Origin: Nemopilema nomurai
Lineage: Eukaryota > Cnidaria > Scyphozoa > Rhizostomeae > Rhizostomatidae
Direction of reading: 5' to 3'
Assembly (NCBI GenBank): GCA_003864495.1
Contig: PEDN01001353.1
Coordinates: forward strand, 992,001 to 1,056,000
DNA: 64,000 bases
Position numbers and translations under genes: made by a program. The number at the start of each line of letters is the position of its first letter. The stretch's first letter is position 1. Shown here one piece after another: positions 63,001-64,000 of this stretch. The notes beneath the pieces were generated by a model. The model saw nothing but the letters and a program-made list of their open reading frames with translations, had not been told where the DNA came from and did no database searches.

Positions 63001-64000
63001 GACCGTGGTGGCCTCTGTTGGCTAAACGATGATTTTGACTGGTGAAAGTAATAACGGTGGGACGGCGAGAGAGGATATTGAAGCGACCCATTGATGCTAC
63101 TAAGTGAAACCAATAGATCTCCAAGGTTGAGGGCAGTTATGCAACTTTTGACCTGTTGTCAGAAGATTCCAATTTCGTCACTTATTATCAACGAGGTTGT
63201 AACCAGCCCGGTCCTCGTCATGGAGCTATCTAAAGAGAGATAGGTCGCAAAAGTCTTTCATTTAGAAAAACCACGAATAATAAGAATAATTTAGGCTTAA
63301 TAAACGGAGTGTAAGAGTGATATAGACGAAATAATAGCTCCTCCTTCCACTGTGGTGTGTCAGTGATGATCGATATGCTAGCATTCTAAGAGGTTGCTGA
63401 CTTCAAGTCGGATTATGATTATGATTATAGCAGAACATTGGATCAGTGATCTGGTCATTATACCGACTATTGTTATCACGGAGCCCCTCCCACGTCGATT
63501 CTGAGGTGCTTGCTGTCCCAGATTTACTTAGTCTTGGTTAGTTTAGCAACAAATCTCGGTTTAGCCTAAACGAAACCTGGCAGGTTTACCGTTATGCTCG
63601 TATTTTGACTTGCATTTGTCTTAGTAAAGATAATATTTGCCAGCAGACATCAGTGTTAGAACTTTGAAACTTGTTCGATGAAACCAAAAAGGCAAGGTTA
63701 AGTCTTTGTGGTAACCGACTCGGTCCACATTCATTCAGGGCCGATTGAGGGCTCTACGGCAGGATAGTGGCTAATTCTGGTCAACAGAGGGATATTTCTT
63801 GTCAGGGAATTTAAAGTATACAATTACTGTTTTGTCCGACTCCTTGACGGTCGTCCAGCATGAGAACGATATTTAGATTCAGTAGCTTGGGGCATTCTCT
63901 TTCCCTCAAATCACACCGATTTGGCGGATTCATCGTAAAATCTAATTACATAATTGAAGGTCTCATCTTACGCATAACTTAGTGAATGTCTGGTAGTTCA
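60033..64000. other. gene-poor region to the window end
   Basis: No confident gene. ORFs at 60082-60615, 61354-61680 and 62262-62749 are short and unrecognised, and most have counterparts on the opposite strand. The GATTAT repeat at about 63414-63428 is trivial. Confidence 0.35.

Noticed and set aside
1..64000. CRISPR arrays, operons, ribosome binding sites or prophage
   Set aside because: The window is eukaryotic with spliced genes; none of these features is present.

Overview
The window looks like a nuclear genome segment from a cnidarian, probably an anthozoan (coral or sea anemone). Genes are split by GT-AG introns, the DNA is AT-rich and gene-poor, and a FoxA gene is intronless. Penelope-like, tRNA-SINE and small inverted-repeat elements are scattered through it. 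The clade is inferred from protein and repeat style only; no database search was possible.

Layout. A three-exon gene at 1431-3138 (+) encodes a small secreted cysteine-rich protein. From 5247 to 17578 (+) lie three tandem Popeye-domain (POPDC/BVES-type) genes. All three have the same four-exon structure with introns in phases 2, 0 and 1, and every splice junction can be read through in frame. The first two copies are nearly identical over about 300 bp of exon 1 and then diverge abruptly, which suggests gene conversion. From about 17.6 to 53.4 kb no gene is confidently recognisable. That stretch holds a tRNA-derived SINE, the C-terminal remnant of a Penelope-like retroelement, satellites and a few weak ORF or exon candidates. 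At 53544-54452 (+) is a single-exon FoxA (HNF3/forkhead) transcription factor with a TATA box and several Fox-like motifs upstream. From 54.5 kb to the end there is no recognisable gene, only a short foldback element and AT-rich sequence.

Functional picture. The Popeye genes encode three-pass membrane proteins with a cytoplasmic Popeye domain, which binds cAMP in vertebrate relatives. FoxA is an endoderm and pharynx regulator in animals, and the long non-coding flanks are compatible with a large regulatory landscape. Nothing shows that the Popeye cluster and FoxA cooperate. No clearly new multi-gene system was seen. The most notable items are the Popeye array with its conversion tract and diverging cAMP-site motifs, the two-module cysteine-rich secreted protein, and a 53-codon ORF at 36981.
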